NCBI RefSeq assembly: GCF_029223255.1
Contig: NZ_JARHUC010000012.1
Coordinates: 1 to 64,000, forward strand
Length of the DNA stretch: 64,000 nucleotides
Source of the DNA: Albimonas marina
GTDB lineage: Bacteria; Pseudomonadota; Alphaproteobacteria; Rhodobacterales; Rhodobacteraceae
Direction of reading: 5' to 3'
Shown: in pieces, positions 1 through 7,597 of the stretch
Layout: every line of letters begins with the position of its first letter
How positions within the stretch are numbered: position 1 is the stretch's first letter
The notes under the pieces: model-generated
The model's database searches: none
The model's input: the letters and a program-made list of their open reading frames with translations, nothing else
What the model was told of the DNA's origin: nothing
Made by a program: the position numbers and the translations under genes

Positions 1-1
1 C

Positions 2-82
2 GAGCCCATAGGCAATGTGCCGCCCGCAGAAGCCGAAGCCGCATTCCACGCTGCGCTGGAAACGCGCGATGTGGCCGCGTAG
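2..82 (+). pseudogene. IS3-family transposase OrfB, C-terminal fragment
   Basis: The first 27 codons of the window read E-P-I-G-N-V-P-P-A-E-A-E-A and end at TAG (80-82). This resembles the conserved C-terminus of IS3-family (IS51/IS407-like) OrfB integrases. The rest of the gene lies before the window, so it is unknown whether the element is intact. The following bases, up to about 121, look like the terminal inverted repeat of that element. It is a different copy from the complete IS3 element at 697-1925, whose OrfB ends in another sequence. Confidence 0.6.
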
Positions 83-96
83 CTAACGAACATCGG

Positions 97-121
97 CCTC
101 CGGCAGACCCGGAGCGGTTCA
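97..121. repeat. Probable right end of the IS3-type element
   Basis: The sequence cctccggcagacccggagcg followed by gttca reads, on the minus strand, as TGAACCGCTCCGGG..., which from memory resembles IS51/IS407-type inverted-repeat tips. It lies just after the OrfB stop codon. The last three bases (119-121) also form the TGA stop of the XRE gene on the opposite strand. The partner repeat is outside the window, so the assignment rests on position and recall. Confidence 0.45.
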
Positions 122-397
122 GTCCACGATGCGGCGACCCGAGTTGGTCGGAACCAGGACCACTTCATCGGGCGACTTCTGCTCGCGCTCGAAGAGTTCC
201 ATCTGACTGCCCCGCAGCGACGCCGCAGGAACGCCAATCGCTTCCGCGATGAAAGCCGCGGTTTCAACGGCGACGGACTCGCCGCGCTCCGCCCGCTGAA
301 TGGTGCGCTTGTTTACGCTTGCCATCAGAGCGAGCTTTTCCTGCGAAATACCTTTTGACTGCCGAATACGGCGGAGTTTCTCACCATCAAGTGCCAT
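119..397 (-). CDS. XRE-family DNA-binding regulator
   Basis: A 92-residue protein with one helix-turn-helix of the lambda repressor/XRE type: residues about 4-57 contain LRRIRQSKGISQEKLA and a second helix around NKRTIQRAERGE. After this comes a short charged tail. The ATG at 397 (start MALDGEKL) is preferred over one 11 codons upstream because the domain begins immediately there. The stop codon coincides with the end of an IS element (119-121), so the original C-terminus may have been replaced. Its target cannot be told from the sequence; it sits beside an integrase remnant and may be left over from a mobile element. Confidence 0.75.
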   Translation of the reverse strand: MALDGEKLRRIRQSKGISQEKLALMASVNKRTIQRAERGESVAVETAAFIAEAIGVPAASLRGSQMELFEREQKSPDEVVLVPTNSGRRIVD

Positions 398-571
398 CGT
401 AGGCCTCCGTGTTGCTGGTGATCTACTCATCGCATTCGTTCCGAAGTGCGCCGACGAATTGGAGGCGGCTTGGACTGGACAGTATGGCGACAGGAGCCCG
501 CCATGAGGCGACAGTCAAGCGACGGCCCGGCGACAGAAGGTGGACAGCGGGTGCAGGCGCGACGCGACGGG

Positions 572-696
572 CTAGCCGCCGAGCGCCGCGCGCCCCTCCT
601 TCACCAGCGCCTCGATGTGATCGGCCACCTTCTGCGCGTCCCCGCGAACCGCCTCGGCCCTGACGCTCAGGTAGCGGTCGGTCGCGTTCGATGACC
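572..696 (-). pseudogene. Tyrosine integrase, C-terminal remnant
   Basis: About 41 codons reading SSNATDRYLSVRAEAVR and then a helical tail with VADHIEALVKEG. This resembles the end of phage-type tyrosine recombinases, where a Tyr in a T-[DE]-R-Y context is the catalytic nucleophile. The catalytic Tyr would be the Y of DRYL. Everything upstream is cut off at the left end of the IS3 element at 697. No matching N-terminal part is seen on the far side of that element, so the gene is dead. The family call rests on a short stretch. Confidence 0.5.
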
Positions 697-764
697 TGGA
701 GTGCCCCCCGCGAAGTGGTCCACCTGCCGGGATAGGATGATCCCGATTTGAGGAGGACCCGAGG

Positions 765-1043
765 ATGGCTGGGAAGCGAGACAAGCCTGAAGAGATCGTA
801 TCGAAGCTGCGCCAGGTGGAGGTGCTGCAGGGCCAGGGAATGTCGGTCGCGGAAGCGGTGCGCCAGATCGGCGTGACGCAGCAGACCGACTACCGCTGGC
901 GGCGTCTCTACGGCGGCATGGGGCGTGAACAGCTCAAGCGGCTCCAGGAGCTGGAGAAAGAGAACCAGCGGCTTCGACGCGCGGTGTCGGACCTGACGCT
1001 GGACAAGCTGATCCTGACCGAGGCGACGCGGGGAAACGACTGA
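765..1043 (+). CDS. IS3 transposase OrfA
   Basis: A 92-residue protein starting MAGKRDKPEE. Its N-terminal helix-turn-helix (about residues 8-55, with RQIGVTQQTDYRWRR) binds the terminal repeats, and a leucine-rich coiled coil follows (about 58-85). This is the usual OrfA layout of the IS3 family. The ATG at 765 follows an aggagg-type ribosome site. The frame closes at TGA 1041-1043, while the OrfB frame is already open from about 1022, so a -1 ribosomal frameshift in between would give the active OrfAB fusion. Confidence 0.88.
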   Translation: MAGKRDKPEEIVSKLRQVEVLQGQGMSVAEAVRQIGVTQQTDYRWRRLYGGMGREQLKRLQELEKENQRLRRAVSDLTLDKLILTEATRGND

Positions 1044-1075
1044 GCCCTTCGCGCCGCCGTCGATGCATCGACCAC

Positions 1076-1891
1076 GTGCGGCAGGCCACCGGCGTTTCGG
1101 AACGCCGCGCCTGCCGCACGCTGGGGCAGCATCGCTCCACCCAGCGCCGGGTTCCGCGCAGCCGGCCGGACGAGGATCTCCTCACCGAGGACATCATCGC
1201 GCTGGCGAAGGAGCACGGCCGCTACGGATATCGCATGATCACCGGCCTGCTGAACAACGCCGGCTGGCATGTGAACCCCAAGCGGGTGGAGCGCATCTGG
1301 CGGCGCGAAGGGCTCAAGGTTCCCGCCAAGCAACCGAAGAAGGGCCGCCTCCGGCTCAACGACGGCTCCTGCGTCCGGCTGCGCCCGGAGCGGCCCAATC
1401 ATGTGTGGTCCTACGACTTCGTCCAGGACCGCACCCATGACGGGCGCGTCTTCCGGACGCTCAACATCATCGACGAGTTCACCAAGGAGGCGCTGATGAT
1501 CCGCGTCGACCGCAAGCTCAAATCCGTCGACGTGGTCGACGCCCTCACGGATCTCTTCATCCTCAGAGGTCCCCCGGCCTACGTCCGCTCCGACAACGGC
1601 CCCGAATTCATCGCCCAGAAGGTCAGGAGCTGGATCTCAGCCGTCGGCGCGAAGACGGCCTTCATCGAGCCAGGCTCGCCCTGGGAGAACGGCTACGTCG
1701 AGAGCTTCAACGCCCGCTTCCGCGACGAGCTGCTCGATCGCGAGATCTTCTTCTCGCTCCGCGAGGCGCAGATCCTCATCGAGCGATGGCGCGTCCACTA
1801 CAACACCGTCCGGCCGCACAGCGCCCTTGGCTACCGGCCGCCCGCCCCGGAGGTCATCGTTCCCGTCGACCAAAGACCCGTCATGCACTAA
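1076..1891 (+). CDS. IS3 transposase OrfB (DDE integrase)
   Basis: The catalytic half of the transposase. An HTH_21-like region (TEDIIALAKEHGRYGYR) precedes an rve integrase core with the DDE triad in its usual settings: D in YDFVQDR, D in RSDNGPEF, and E in NGYVESFNARFRDE. The C-terminus ends HSALGYRPPAPE, typical of the family. The annotated GTG start is nominal: the same frame is open upstream through SPSRRRRC, so the natural product is probably OrfAB made by a -1 frameshift near 1030-1040. The gene appears intact. Confidence 0.88.
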   Translation: MRQATGVSERRACRTLGQHRSTQRRVPRSRPDEDLLTEDIIALAKEHGRYGYRMITGLLNNAGWHVNPKRVERIWRREGLKVPAKQPKKGRLRLNDGSCVRLRPERPNHVWSYDFVQDRTHDGRVFRTLNIIDEFTKEALMIRVDRKLKSVDVVDALTDLFILRGPPAYVRSDNGPEFIAQKVRSWISAVGAKTAFIEPGSPWENGYVESFNARFRDELLDREIFFSLREAQILIERWRVHYNTVRPHSALGYRPPAPEVIVPVDQRPVMH

Positions 1892-1929
1892 CAATTCGTT
1901 CGGACCACTCGGTGGGGGCAGTCCAGACC

Positions 1930-2128
1930 GTCGCTCGCTTCCGCCACTTCGACACCGTCTTGGGGTTGATGCCGTAGGTGCGGCTCAGCTCCGCGGCCGA
2001 AGCCTGCGATCGCTGTATCGCAGCTCGGATGGCGTGCGTGGTCGTGGCGCTTCCGTGGCGAACCTGGCCCATAGTGCCTCCTTCCATTCGCTGGACAGGA
2101 TCACACCATCAAAACCCGGGACCAAACA
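1930..2128 (-). pseudogene. IS481-family transposase, N-terminal remnant
   Basis: From an ATG at 2070-2072 with a good upstream AAGGAGG, the minus strand encodes MGQVRHGSATTT and an HTH reading ELSRTYGINPKTVSKWRKR. This matches the start of IS481-type transposases. Coding is cut after ATV by the right end of the IS3 element (1925); the last 14 in-frame residues come from that element. The stretch up to about 2128, reading TGTTTGGTCCCGGG on the minus strand, may be the outer end of the IS481 element. The catalytic core is absent. Confidence 0.65.
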
Positions 2129-2145
2129 CGACATAGGACCCGTCC

Positions 2146-2300
2146 TTAGGCGGCGACGATCTCGCGCCAGGTCGCGAAGGCGTCTGCCCGGACGCTGTTC
2201 ATGGTTCAGCGGGAGAGGAAGTGACGCTGGATGTTGAAATGGTTGTAGGCGGCGGCGTGGGGCGAGAGGAAACGCTGGGCCGAGCCGGGAGAGCGATGAA
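2146..2300 (-). pseudogene. IS6-family transposase, C-terminal remnant
   Basis: On the minus strand this reads SAQRFLSPHAAAYNHFNIQR, then HFLSR, an in-frame TGA (2206-2208), then MNSVRADAFATWREIVAA and TAA at 2146-2148. The same protein end, without the internal stop, is found on the plus strand at 58705-58841. It is therefore the tail of an IS6-type transposase with a nonsense mutation. Similarity to the other copy fades at about 2300, where an oppositely oriented IS6 tail begins. Confidence 0.7.
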
Positions 2301-2352
2301 GAAGCTCCGAGCAGATGCCTTCGCAGCCCGGCGCGAGGTCGCCGCAGCTTGA
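2296..2352 (+). pseudogene. Second IS6-family transposase tail, opposite strand
   Basis: The plus strand reads MKKLRADAFAARREVAAA and stops at TGA 2350-2352. This is nearly the same C-terminus as in the IS6 copies at 2146-2300 (minus) and 58786-58841 (plus). It abuts the minus-strand copy head to head, so two IS6-like elements were joined and largely deleted here. The fragment is short, but the match in both protein and DNA is clear. Confidence 0.6.
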
Positions 2353-2394
2353 GCCGCCGCGGCGTAGCCGTATCAATTCGTCGCTCGACAAGGT

Positions 2395-3257
2395 GAGAGC
2401 GCCCTCGAGGCGCCCTAGGGCCCGGCCCCATAAACGGGATCCCCATGTTGGCGCGGATTTGCTTCAACCTCCGGACGGAGGAGGTTTGATGCGCCGTCAC
2501 GAACTGAGCGACCGGGAGTGGTCGATTATCCAGCCGCTGCTGCCGCAGAAGTCGCGGGGCGTGCCGCGGGTCGACGATCGTCGGGTGATCAACGGCATCC
2601 TGTGGCGCTTCCGCGCCGGAACGCCGTGGCGGGACGTGCCCGAGCGCTATGGCCCGCGGACCACGCTCTACAATCGTTTCACGCGGTGGCGGGCGGCCGG
2701 GGTCTGGGATCGCATTCTGGCAGCGATCTCAGCGGCCTATGACGGGGACATCGTGATGATCGACAGCTCCTGCGTCCGCGTCCACCAGCACGGGGCCGCG
2801 GGAAAAAGGGGGCTGAGGACCATGGCTGCATGGGACATTCCCGCGGCGGCCTGACCACGAAGATCCATGCGCTGGTCGACGCTGCAGGCCGTCCCATCCG
2901 CCTGAAGCTGACGCCCGGCCAGGCGGGCGATGCGCCGGTGGGGACCGAGTTCGTCGCCGATCTGGATCCCGGCGCGACCCTGATCGCGGACCGCGCCTAC
3001 GACACCAACTCGATCCGCGAGGGCGCGGCGCCCCGCCGCGTCTGGGCCAACATCCCGCCCCGTGTGATCCGCAAGCACGCTTTCAGCTTCAGCCCGTGGG
3101 TCTATCGCCAGCGCAATCTCGTCGAGCGCTTCTTCAACCGCATCAAGCAGTTCCGCGGCCTCGCCACGCGCTATGACCGCAGGCCCGACAACTACCTGGC
3201 CGCCTTCAAGCTCGCAGCCATCCGCTTCTGGATCGCGAGCTTATGAGTCCGCTCTCT
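2395..3257 (+). mobile_element. IS5-family (IS427-like) insertion sequence
   Basis: An element of about 863 bp carrying a two-frame DDE transposase. GAGAGCG at 2395-2401 and its inverted counterpart CGCTCTC at 3250-3256 mark the ends, followed inwards by a partly matching CTC. AGGT lies outside both ends (2391-2394 and 3258-3261) and may be the target duplication. The right end abuts the alcohol dehydrogenase gene and overlaps its stop codon (3256-3258). The exact boundaries are uncertain by one or two bases. Confidence 0.75.
2489..3246 (+). CDS. IS5-type transposase made by -1 frameshifting
   Basis: The first frame starts MRRHELSDREW after a GGAGGAGG ribosome site. It runs through an N-terminal DNA-binding region (IIQPLLP, NGILWRFRAGTPWRD) and the first catalytic Asp (MIDSSCVRVHQHG). 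At 2803-2807 a run of five A (GGA AAA AGG) would allow a -1 slip to GGA AAA AAG GGG GCT, giving GKKGAEDHGCMGHSRGG and continuing into the second frame to 3246. The second frame has the other catalytic residues: D in LIADRAYD and E in RNLVERFFNRIKQ. This is the usual arrangement of IS427-group IS5 elements, so the element is probably active. Confidence 0.85.
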
Positions 3258-4302
3258 AGGTCAACACGATGCGGCCGGTGACCTGGCCACCCTCGAGCCT
3301 CCGCATCGCCTCGTTGGCCTCGTCCTTGGCCATCCGCTCGACCGGCACCGGGGCCAGCTTTCCCTCGTTGGCGAGCTTGATCACAGCTTCGAGGTCCTTC
3401 ATGCCGCCCGTCATCGAGCCGACGATGGTCCGCGCGCGGAAGATCATCATCGCGGTCGAGAGCATGAAGTCCCCCCCGCCGACGCCCACCAGGATCAGTT
3501 TTCCGCCGCGGCCCAGCATCTCGAGCCCGGCCTCGGCCGTCCTGCCGGTGTTCACGAAGTCGATCACCACGCGGGGCGCGCCGCCGGCGGCCTCGTGCAC
3601 CTCGGCGAGCTGGTCGGGGCCCGCGGCGATGAAGGCCGTCGCGCCGGCGTCGAGCGCAGCCTGGCGCTTGGACTCGTTCACGTCGGTCATCAGCACGTTG
3701 GTCCAGCCCAGCGCGTGCAGCATCGACAGCGCTGCGAAGCCCAAGCCGCCTGCGCCGATCAGCAGGATCGGCGCATCCTTCTCGACCTCCGCCATCTTCG
3801 AGATCGCGCTGTAGACCGTGATCGCCGAGCAGGGGAAGGTCGCGGCCACCGCCGGGTCGACGTTCCCGTAGTCGAAGAGATAGCGCGGATGCGGCAGCAG
3901 CACGTGGCTGCCGAAGCCGCCGTGGTGGATCACGCCCACCGCGTGGGGCTTGTCGCAGACGTTCTCGTCGCCGGCGAGGCAGGTCGGGCACTCGCCGCAG
4001 CCCATCCAGGGATAGATCACCCGGCTGTCGCCGACCTCGACCCCCTGCGCGTCGGGCCCGACGGCGACGACCTCGCCCAGCACCTCGTGGCCCGGCGCGC
4101 GCGGCAGGGTCACGCCGCGGTCCAGGATGTTCAGCCGCCGGCCCCCGCCCAGGTCGTAGCCGCCGTGCCAGAGATGCAGGTCCGAATGGCACACGCCCGC
4201 ATGGGTGACCTTGACCAAAACCTCGCTCCCCCTCGGCGCGGGGTCGGGCTCCTCGATCTTCTGCAAGGGCTTGCCGGGTTCTACGATGGCCCACAGTTGC
4301 AT
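3256..4302 (-). CDS. Zinc-dependent alcohol dehydrogenase
   Basis: A 348-residue medium-chain dehydrogenase that oxidises a primary or secondary alcohol with NAD(P)+. Catalytic zinc ligands are Cys38 (GVCHSD) and the HE pair at 72-73 (GHE). Four structural-zinc cysteines stand at 102, 105, 108 and 116. The Rossmann motif is GAGGLG. The start at 4302 follows GGAGGAAAG. It is the last gene of the CoA-transferase/MDR/TRAP operon of module A, 35 bp after dctM. The stop codon overlaps the right end of the IS5 element, so the native C-terminus may have been trimmed after GRIVLT, although this is close to where the family normally ends. Confidence 0.9.
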   Translation of the reverse strand: MQLWAIVEPGKPLQKIEEPDPAPRGSEVLVKVTHAGVCHSDLHLWHGGYDLGGGRRLNILDRGVTLPRAPGHEVLGEVVAVGPDAQGVEVGDSRVIYPWMGCGECPTCLAGDENVCDKPHAVGVIHHGGFGSHVLLPHPRYLFDYGNVDPAVAATFPCSAITVYSAISKMAEVEKDAPILLIGAGGLGFAALSMLHALGWTNVLMTDVNESKRQAALDAGATAFIAAGPDQLAEVHEAAGGAPRVVIDFVNTGRTAEAGLEMLGRGGKLILVGVGGGDFMLSTAMMIFRARTIVGSMTGGMKDLEAVIKLANEGKLAPVPVERMAKDEANEAMRRLEGGQVTGRIVLT

Positions 4303-4337
4303 GACTTTCCTCCGGTTTCTTTCGGCCCGCGCCGCGG

Positions 4338-5645
4338 TCACTTCGACAGCGAGGGCAGGAACAAGACGATGGCCGGGAAGACCATCAGCAGGATCACCAC
4401 CGCGAAATCGGCGATCAGGAACCGCGAGACGCCCTGGAAGATGCGCCCCAGCCCGATGCGGTCGCCCACCACGTTCTTGATGACGAAGACGTTCAGCCCG
4501 ATGGGCGGCGTGATCATCCCGATCTCGAGCAGCTTGGCGAGGATCACCCCGAACCACAGCAGGTCGATCCCGGTCGCCCGCGCCACCGGCAGCAGGATCG
4601 GCAGGGTCAGCAGCATCGCCCCCAGCGGGTCGAGGAACATGCCCAGCACCAGGTACAGAAGCACGATCCCGGTCAGCAGCAGCGCCCGGTCGGCGGCCAG
4701 CCGCTGGATGCCGTCCGCGATGTAGTCGTCCGCCCCGCTCAGCGTCACGAAGCGTCCCAGCAGGTTGGCGCCGATGGCGATGACGAAGATCGCGGCCGAG
4801 GTCGTGAAGCTCTCGACCAGCGAGCGTCGGAACCGCCGCCAGGTCAGCTGCCGCGAGCCCGCCGCGATCAGCGTGCACAGCACCGCGCCGACCGCCCCGG
4901 CCTCGGTCGGGGTGAAGATGCCGGCGAAGAGCCCGCCGAAGACCAGGATCGCCAGCAGCAGCGTGGGCGCGACCTGCGCGAGGACGCGCAGCCGCTCGCC
5001 CAGCGAGTGGCGCTCGGCGACGGCCGGGGCGACCTCCGGGCGCAGGCTAGCCCAGACCACCACGACCGCGCAGTAGCCGACCGCGGTCAGCACCCCGGCC
5101 CCGACGCCGCCCAGGAACAGCTGGCTGATCGGCACCTGGGCGATGATCCCGTAGAGGATCAGCAGGATCGAGGGCGGGATCAGCGCGCCGATGGTGCCGG
5201 CCGCGGCCACCGCGCCCGTCGCGAGCCGGTCGTCGTAGCCCGCCCGCATCATCTCGGGCACCGCGATCCGCCCCATCGCCGCGGCGCAGGCGACCGACGA
5301 GCCGGTGACCGAGGCGAAGCCCGCCGCGCCGAAGATGCTCGCCACCGCCAGACCTCCGGGCAGGCGCGCGAGCCAGACCCGCGCCGCCTGGAAGAGGCCG
5401 CGGGTGATGCCGGTGTGATAGGCGAGGAAGCCCATCATCAGGAACATCGGCACCGAGCTGAGCTGCCAGTTGGCCGCGAAGCTGAAGGGGATGGCCTTCA
5501 GCGCGCCCACGGCGGGCCGCCAGCCGAACAGCCACCAGATGCCGATGAAGGGCACGGCGACCAGCGCCGCCCCGATCGGCAGGCGCAGCGCGATCAGGAC
5601 CAGCAGGACGCCGATCAGCAGGACGCCGACCTGGGGATCAGTCAT
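4338..5645 (-). CDS. TRAP transporter large permease (DctM-like), module A
   Basis: A 435-residue inner-membrane protein with about 12 hydrophobic segments. This is the conducting subunit of a sodium-driven TRAP importer for organic acids. Family signatures are SSVPMFLMMGFLAY near residues 65-80, GSSVACAAAMGRIAVPEM, GTIGALIPPSI and LEIGMITPPIGLNVFVI. It overlaps the small permease gene by 8 bp. The closest relative in this window is the module G permease (40243-41553), with the same motifs almost residue for residue. Confidence 0.93.
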   Translation of the reverse strand: MTDPQVGVLLIGVLLVLIALRLPIGAALVAVPFIGIWWLFGWRPAVGALKAIPFSFAANWQLSSVPMFLMMGFLAYHTGITRGLFQAARVWLARLPGGLAVASIFGAAGFASVTGSSVACAAAMGRIAVPEMMRAGYDDRLATGAVAAAGTIGALIPPSILLILYGIIAQVPISQLFLGGVGAGVLTAVGYCAVVVVWASLRPEVAPAVAERHSLGERLRVLAQVAPTLLLAILVFGGLFAGIFTPTEAGAVGAVLCTLIAAGSRQLTWRRFRRSLVESFTTSAAIFVIAIGANLLGRFVTLSGADDYIADGIQRLAADRALLLTGIVLLYLVLGMFLDPLGAMLLTLPILLPVARATGIDLLWFGVILAKLLEIGMITPPIGLNVFVIKNVVGDRIGLGRIFQGVSRFLIADFAVVILLMVFPAIVLFLPSLSK

Positions 5646-6198
5646 GGATCGCCCCCCCCGTCGTCCCGTCGGGCCAGTCGTCCTCGGCGTCGACGGCGAG
5701 CGGAGGCAGCGGCTCGCCCGCCACATAGGCCGCGAACTTCAGCAGCAGCATCGCCGACAGCAGCCCGTAGCCGATCGGCAGGGCGAAATAGCCGAACCAG
5801 ATGGGGATGGTCAGCCCGTCCTCGATGATGAAGGTGCCGAGCCGCCACTTCGAGACGGCCTCCAGCCAGGTCGCGTAGGCGGTCACCGCGAAGATCACGG
5901 CCGTCGCCGGGTAGGTGCAGCCGTAGAGATGCCGGCGCAGGCCCGGGGGGAAGGTCTCGGTCAGGACCTCGACCGCGATGTGCCCGTCCAGCCGCTCGAC
6001 GAAGGCCAGCGGCAGGCAGACCAGGAACACCATGTACCAGTTGGCCACGAAGATGATCGTGCCGCTGAGCGGCATGTCGAGGAAGGCGCGGCACACGACT
6101 TCGAGCGCCACGTGGATCATCATCGCCACGATGCAGAGCGAGGCGACGACGGCGGTCAGCCTTGCGGCGCCGTCGAGGAGCATGCGGAGAAGGGTCAT
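5638..6198 (-). CDS. TRAP transporter small permease (DctQ-like), module A
   Basis: A 186-residue protein with four predicted transmembrane helices (about 14-36, 48-68, 95-117 and 135-157). The DctQ-type motif LPLAFVERLDGHIAVEVL lies after the second helix. It pairs with the large permease, and the two genes overlap by 8 bp. A GC-rich stem-loop (6221-6263) separates it from the binding-protein gene upstream. Soluble ends are short and charged. Confidence 0.9.
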   Translation of the reverse strand: MTLLRMLLDGAARLTAVVASLCIVAMMIHVALEVVCRAFLDMPLSGTIIFVANWYMVFLVCLPLAFVERLDGHIAVEVLTETFPPGLRRHLYGCTYPATAVIFAVTAYATWLEAVSKWRLGTFIIEDGLTIPIWFGYFALPIGYGLLSAMLLLKFAAYVAGEPLPPLAVDAEDDWPDGTTGGAIHD

Positions 6199-6220
6199 GT
6201 CGGTGCTGCGAAGCGGGGCC

Positions 6221-6263
6221 GGCCGGCGCCCGCCGTCCCTGGCGGAACGGACGGGCGCCGGCC
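6221..6263 (-). promoter_or_regulatory. Stem-loop between dctP and dctQ, module A
   Basis: GGCCGGCGCCCG (6221-6232) pairs perfectly with CGGGCGCCGGCC (6252-6263). On the minus strand the hairpin begins 8 bases after the dctP stop. No T-run follows, so it is more likely an mRNA-stabilising or attenuating hairpin than a full terminator. It would favour excess of the binding protein over the permeases. Confidence 0.6.
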
Positions 6264-6270
6264 GCGCGCC

Positions 6271-7437
6271 TCAGTCCATCGCGTAGGTCTTGGGATCGAC
6301 CTTGGAGAGGACCTCGGTCCAGTAGAGGTCGGCGAGCGCGTCGGCGTCGCCCTCCCCGAGCCCCGCGGTCAGGCCCTTCCACTTCTCCATCAGGCCGGTG
6401 AAGGTCTCGATCTTGGCGTCCACGTCCGCGACCTTGAACTTGTCGCGGAACTGCTCGGCGATGGTGGCGAGGTCGCCGCTGACGAAGGCGGCGGTGGCCT
6501 CCTTCAGGCTGTCGTCGCCGTCGATGATCTCGACCCCCTTCTCCTTCGCCGCCGCCAGCCCTTCGGCGTCGTCCGCGACATAGGCGTAGACCGCCGAGGC
6601 CGCGAGACGGGCGCCGGCCTTGAGCACCGCGGCGCGCTGCTCTTCGTTCAGGTCCATCCAGACGTCGCGGTTGAAGTTCGCCGCCCCCAGGCCCGGGAAG
6701 GTGCCGCCCGGCGCGTTCAGCGTGACATGGGTGGTGACGTCGACGAAGCGGCCGCCGATCAGGTCGCCGAGCGGGGTCATGGTGCAGTCCACGACGCCCT
6801 GGCTCAGCGCGTCGTAGATCTCGTTGCCCGGCACCGAGACCGACGAGCCGCCCAGCGCCTCGGCCCAGCGCGCGAAGTTGGCGGCGCCGGCGCGGAACTT
6901 GCCGCCCTTCACGTCCTCGGCCGAGGTGATCGGCTTGGTGCACAGCAGCCGGTAGGGCGGGGTCGAGGCGCCGGCGATGTAGACTTGGTTGTTGGCCTTC
7001 ATCTGCTCCAGGCAGTCCGGGCAGTTCAGCAGCGTGTATTCCATCGAGGCGCCGGCCGCGGCCGCGCCGGGCATCGGAACCTGCGTGCCGGTGGTGGCGA
7101 GCATCGAGAGGTTCGCCGCGAGGTTCACCTCCGAGAACTCGACCGGGTGGTAGGGGAAGACCACGAAGCCCACGTCCGCCAGCCCGTCGCGCACGCCGCC
7201 CGCCGTCTCGGCCAGCGTCAGCAGCGACATGGGGTAGACCTTGCTCTCGAGGCCCGCGGTCGTTTCGAGCGCCTCGGCGAATTCGACCAGCGGCTCGTAG
7301 GCGGCGTAGATATCCGGCAGGCCCAGCGCGATGCGCAGGTCCGACGCCTGGGCCGGGCCGCCGCCCAGCGCGGCGACGGCGAGGGCCGCGCCGGCGGCCG
7401 AGGTCCGGGCGACGCGCCCGATGAACGTGTGGGTCAT
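6271..7437 (-). CDS. TRAP transporter substrate-binding protein (DctP-like), module A
   Basis: A 388-residue periplasmic binding protein with a signal peptide of about 31 residues (cleavage after AQA). It captures the substrate and delivers it to the DctQM permease. The body matches the DctP fold (TLAETAGGVRDGLADVGFV; FRAGAANFARWAEALG). An unusual cysteine set (C139 and C142 in NCPDC, and C166) is shared with the module G protein at 42254-43417, but not with the other two TRAP binding proteins here. The ATG at 7437 was chosen because the signal peptide starts there. The ligand is unknown; a carboxylate is usual for the family. Confidence 0.9.
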   Translation of the reverse strand: MTHTFIGRVARTSAAGAALAVAALGGGPAQASDLRIALGLPDIYAAYEPLVEFAEALETTAGLESKVYPMSLLTLAETAGGVRDGLADVGFVVFPYHPVEFSEVNLAANLSMLATTGTQVPMPGAAAAGASMEYTLLNCPDCLEQMKANNQVYIAGASTPPYRLLCTKPITSAEDVKGGKFRAGAANFARWAEALGGSSVSVPGNEIYDALSQGVVDCTMTPLGDLIGGRFVDVTTHVTLNAPGGTFPGLGAANFNRDVWMDLNEEQRAAVLKAGARLAASAVYAYVADDAEGLAAAKEKGVEIIDGDDSLKEATAAFVSGDLATIAEQFRDKFKVADVDAKIETFTGLMEKWKGLTAGLGEGDADALADLYWTEVLSKVDPKTYAMD

Positions 7438-7553
7438 CTCATCCTCCCTGTCTGCGACGGGTCCCCGGACATGTCCTCGTCCGGTTCGACCCGAGTCGCT
7501 GCGCCGGACCTGCGAAGGCGGTCCAGCGCGGAGCCATACTGCCGTCTTTTTAA

Positions 7554-7564
7554 TTGTCAGTCCA
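7554..7564. promoter_or_regulatory. Possible GntR (FadR-type) operator before dctP, module A
   Basis: TTGTCAGTCCA is close to the FadR-subfamily palindrome TGGTNNNACCA, with two mismatches. It lies in an AT-rich patch 117 bp upstream of dctP. Related sites occur at 9913, 21171, 35272, 38029 and 43464. On its own this site is weak; the recurrence across the window supports it. Confidence 0.4.
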
Positions 7565-7597
7565 TTGGATATTTGCATCGGCCGGGCCAGAGGCCCG

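Larger units (their letters stand above)
697..1925 (+). mobile_element. Complete IS3-family insertion sequence
   Basis: A 1229-bp element. The left end (697-721, TGGAGTGCCCCC...GTGGTCC) and the reverse complement of the right end (1902-1925, TGGACTGCCCCC...GTGGTCC) form imperfect terminal inverted repeats. It carries two overlapping transposase frames, as IS3 elements do. GACC lies directly outside both ends (693-696 and 1926-1929), consistent with a 4-bp target duplication. However, the flanks belong to different genes: an integrase remnant on the left and an IS481 transposase remnant on the right. Confidence 0.85.

Noticed and set aside
431-571. Plus-strand reading frames across 409-694
   Set aside because: They overlap the XRE promoter and integrase remnant, are Arg/Pro-rich without similarity, and reflect GC-rich codon shadowing.
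3206-4294. Long Arg-rich frame antiparallel in phase to the alcohol dehydrogenase, and similar long frames over most genes
   Set aside because: These are shadow frames of high-GC genes; composition is dominated by R, A, G and P with no motifs.
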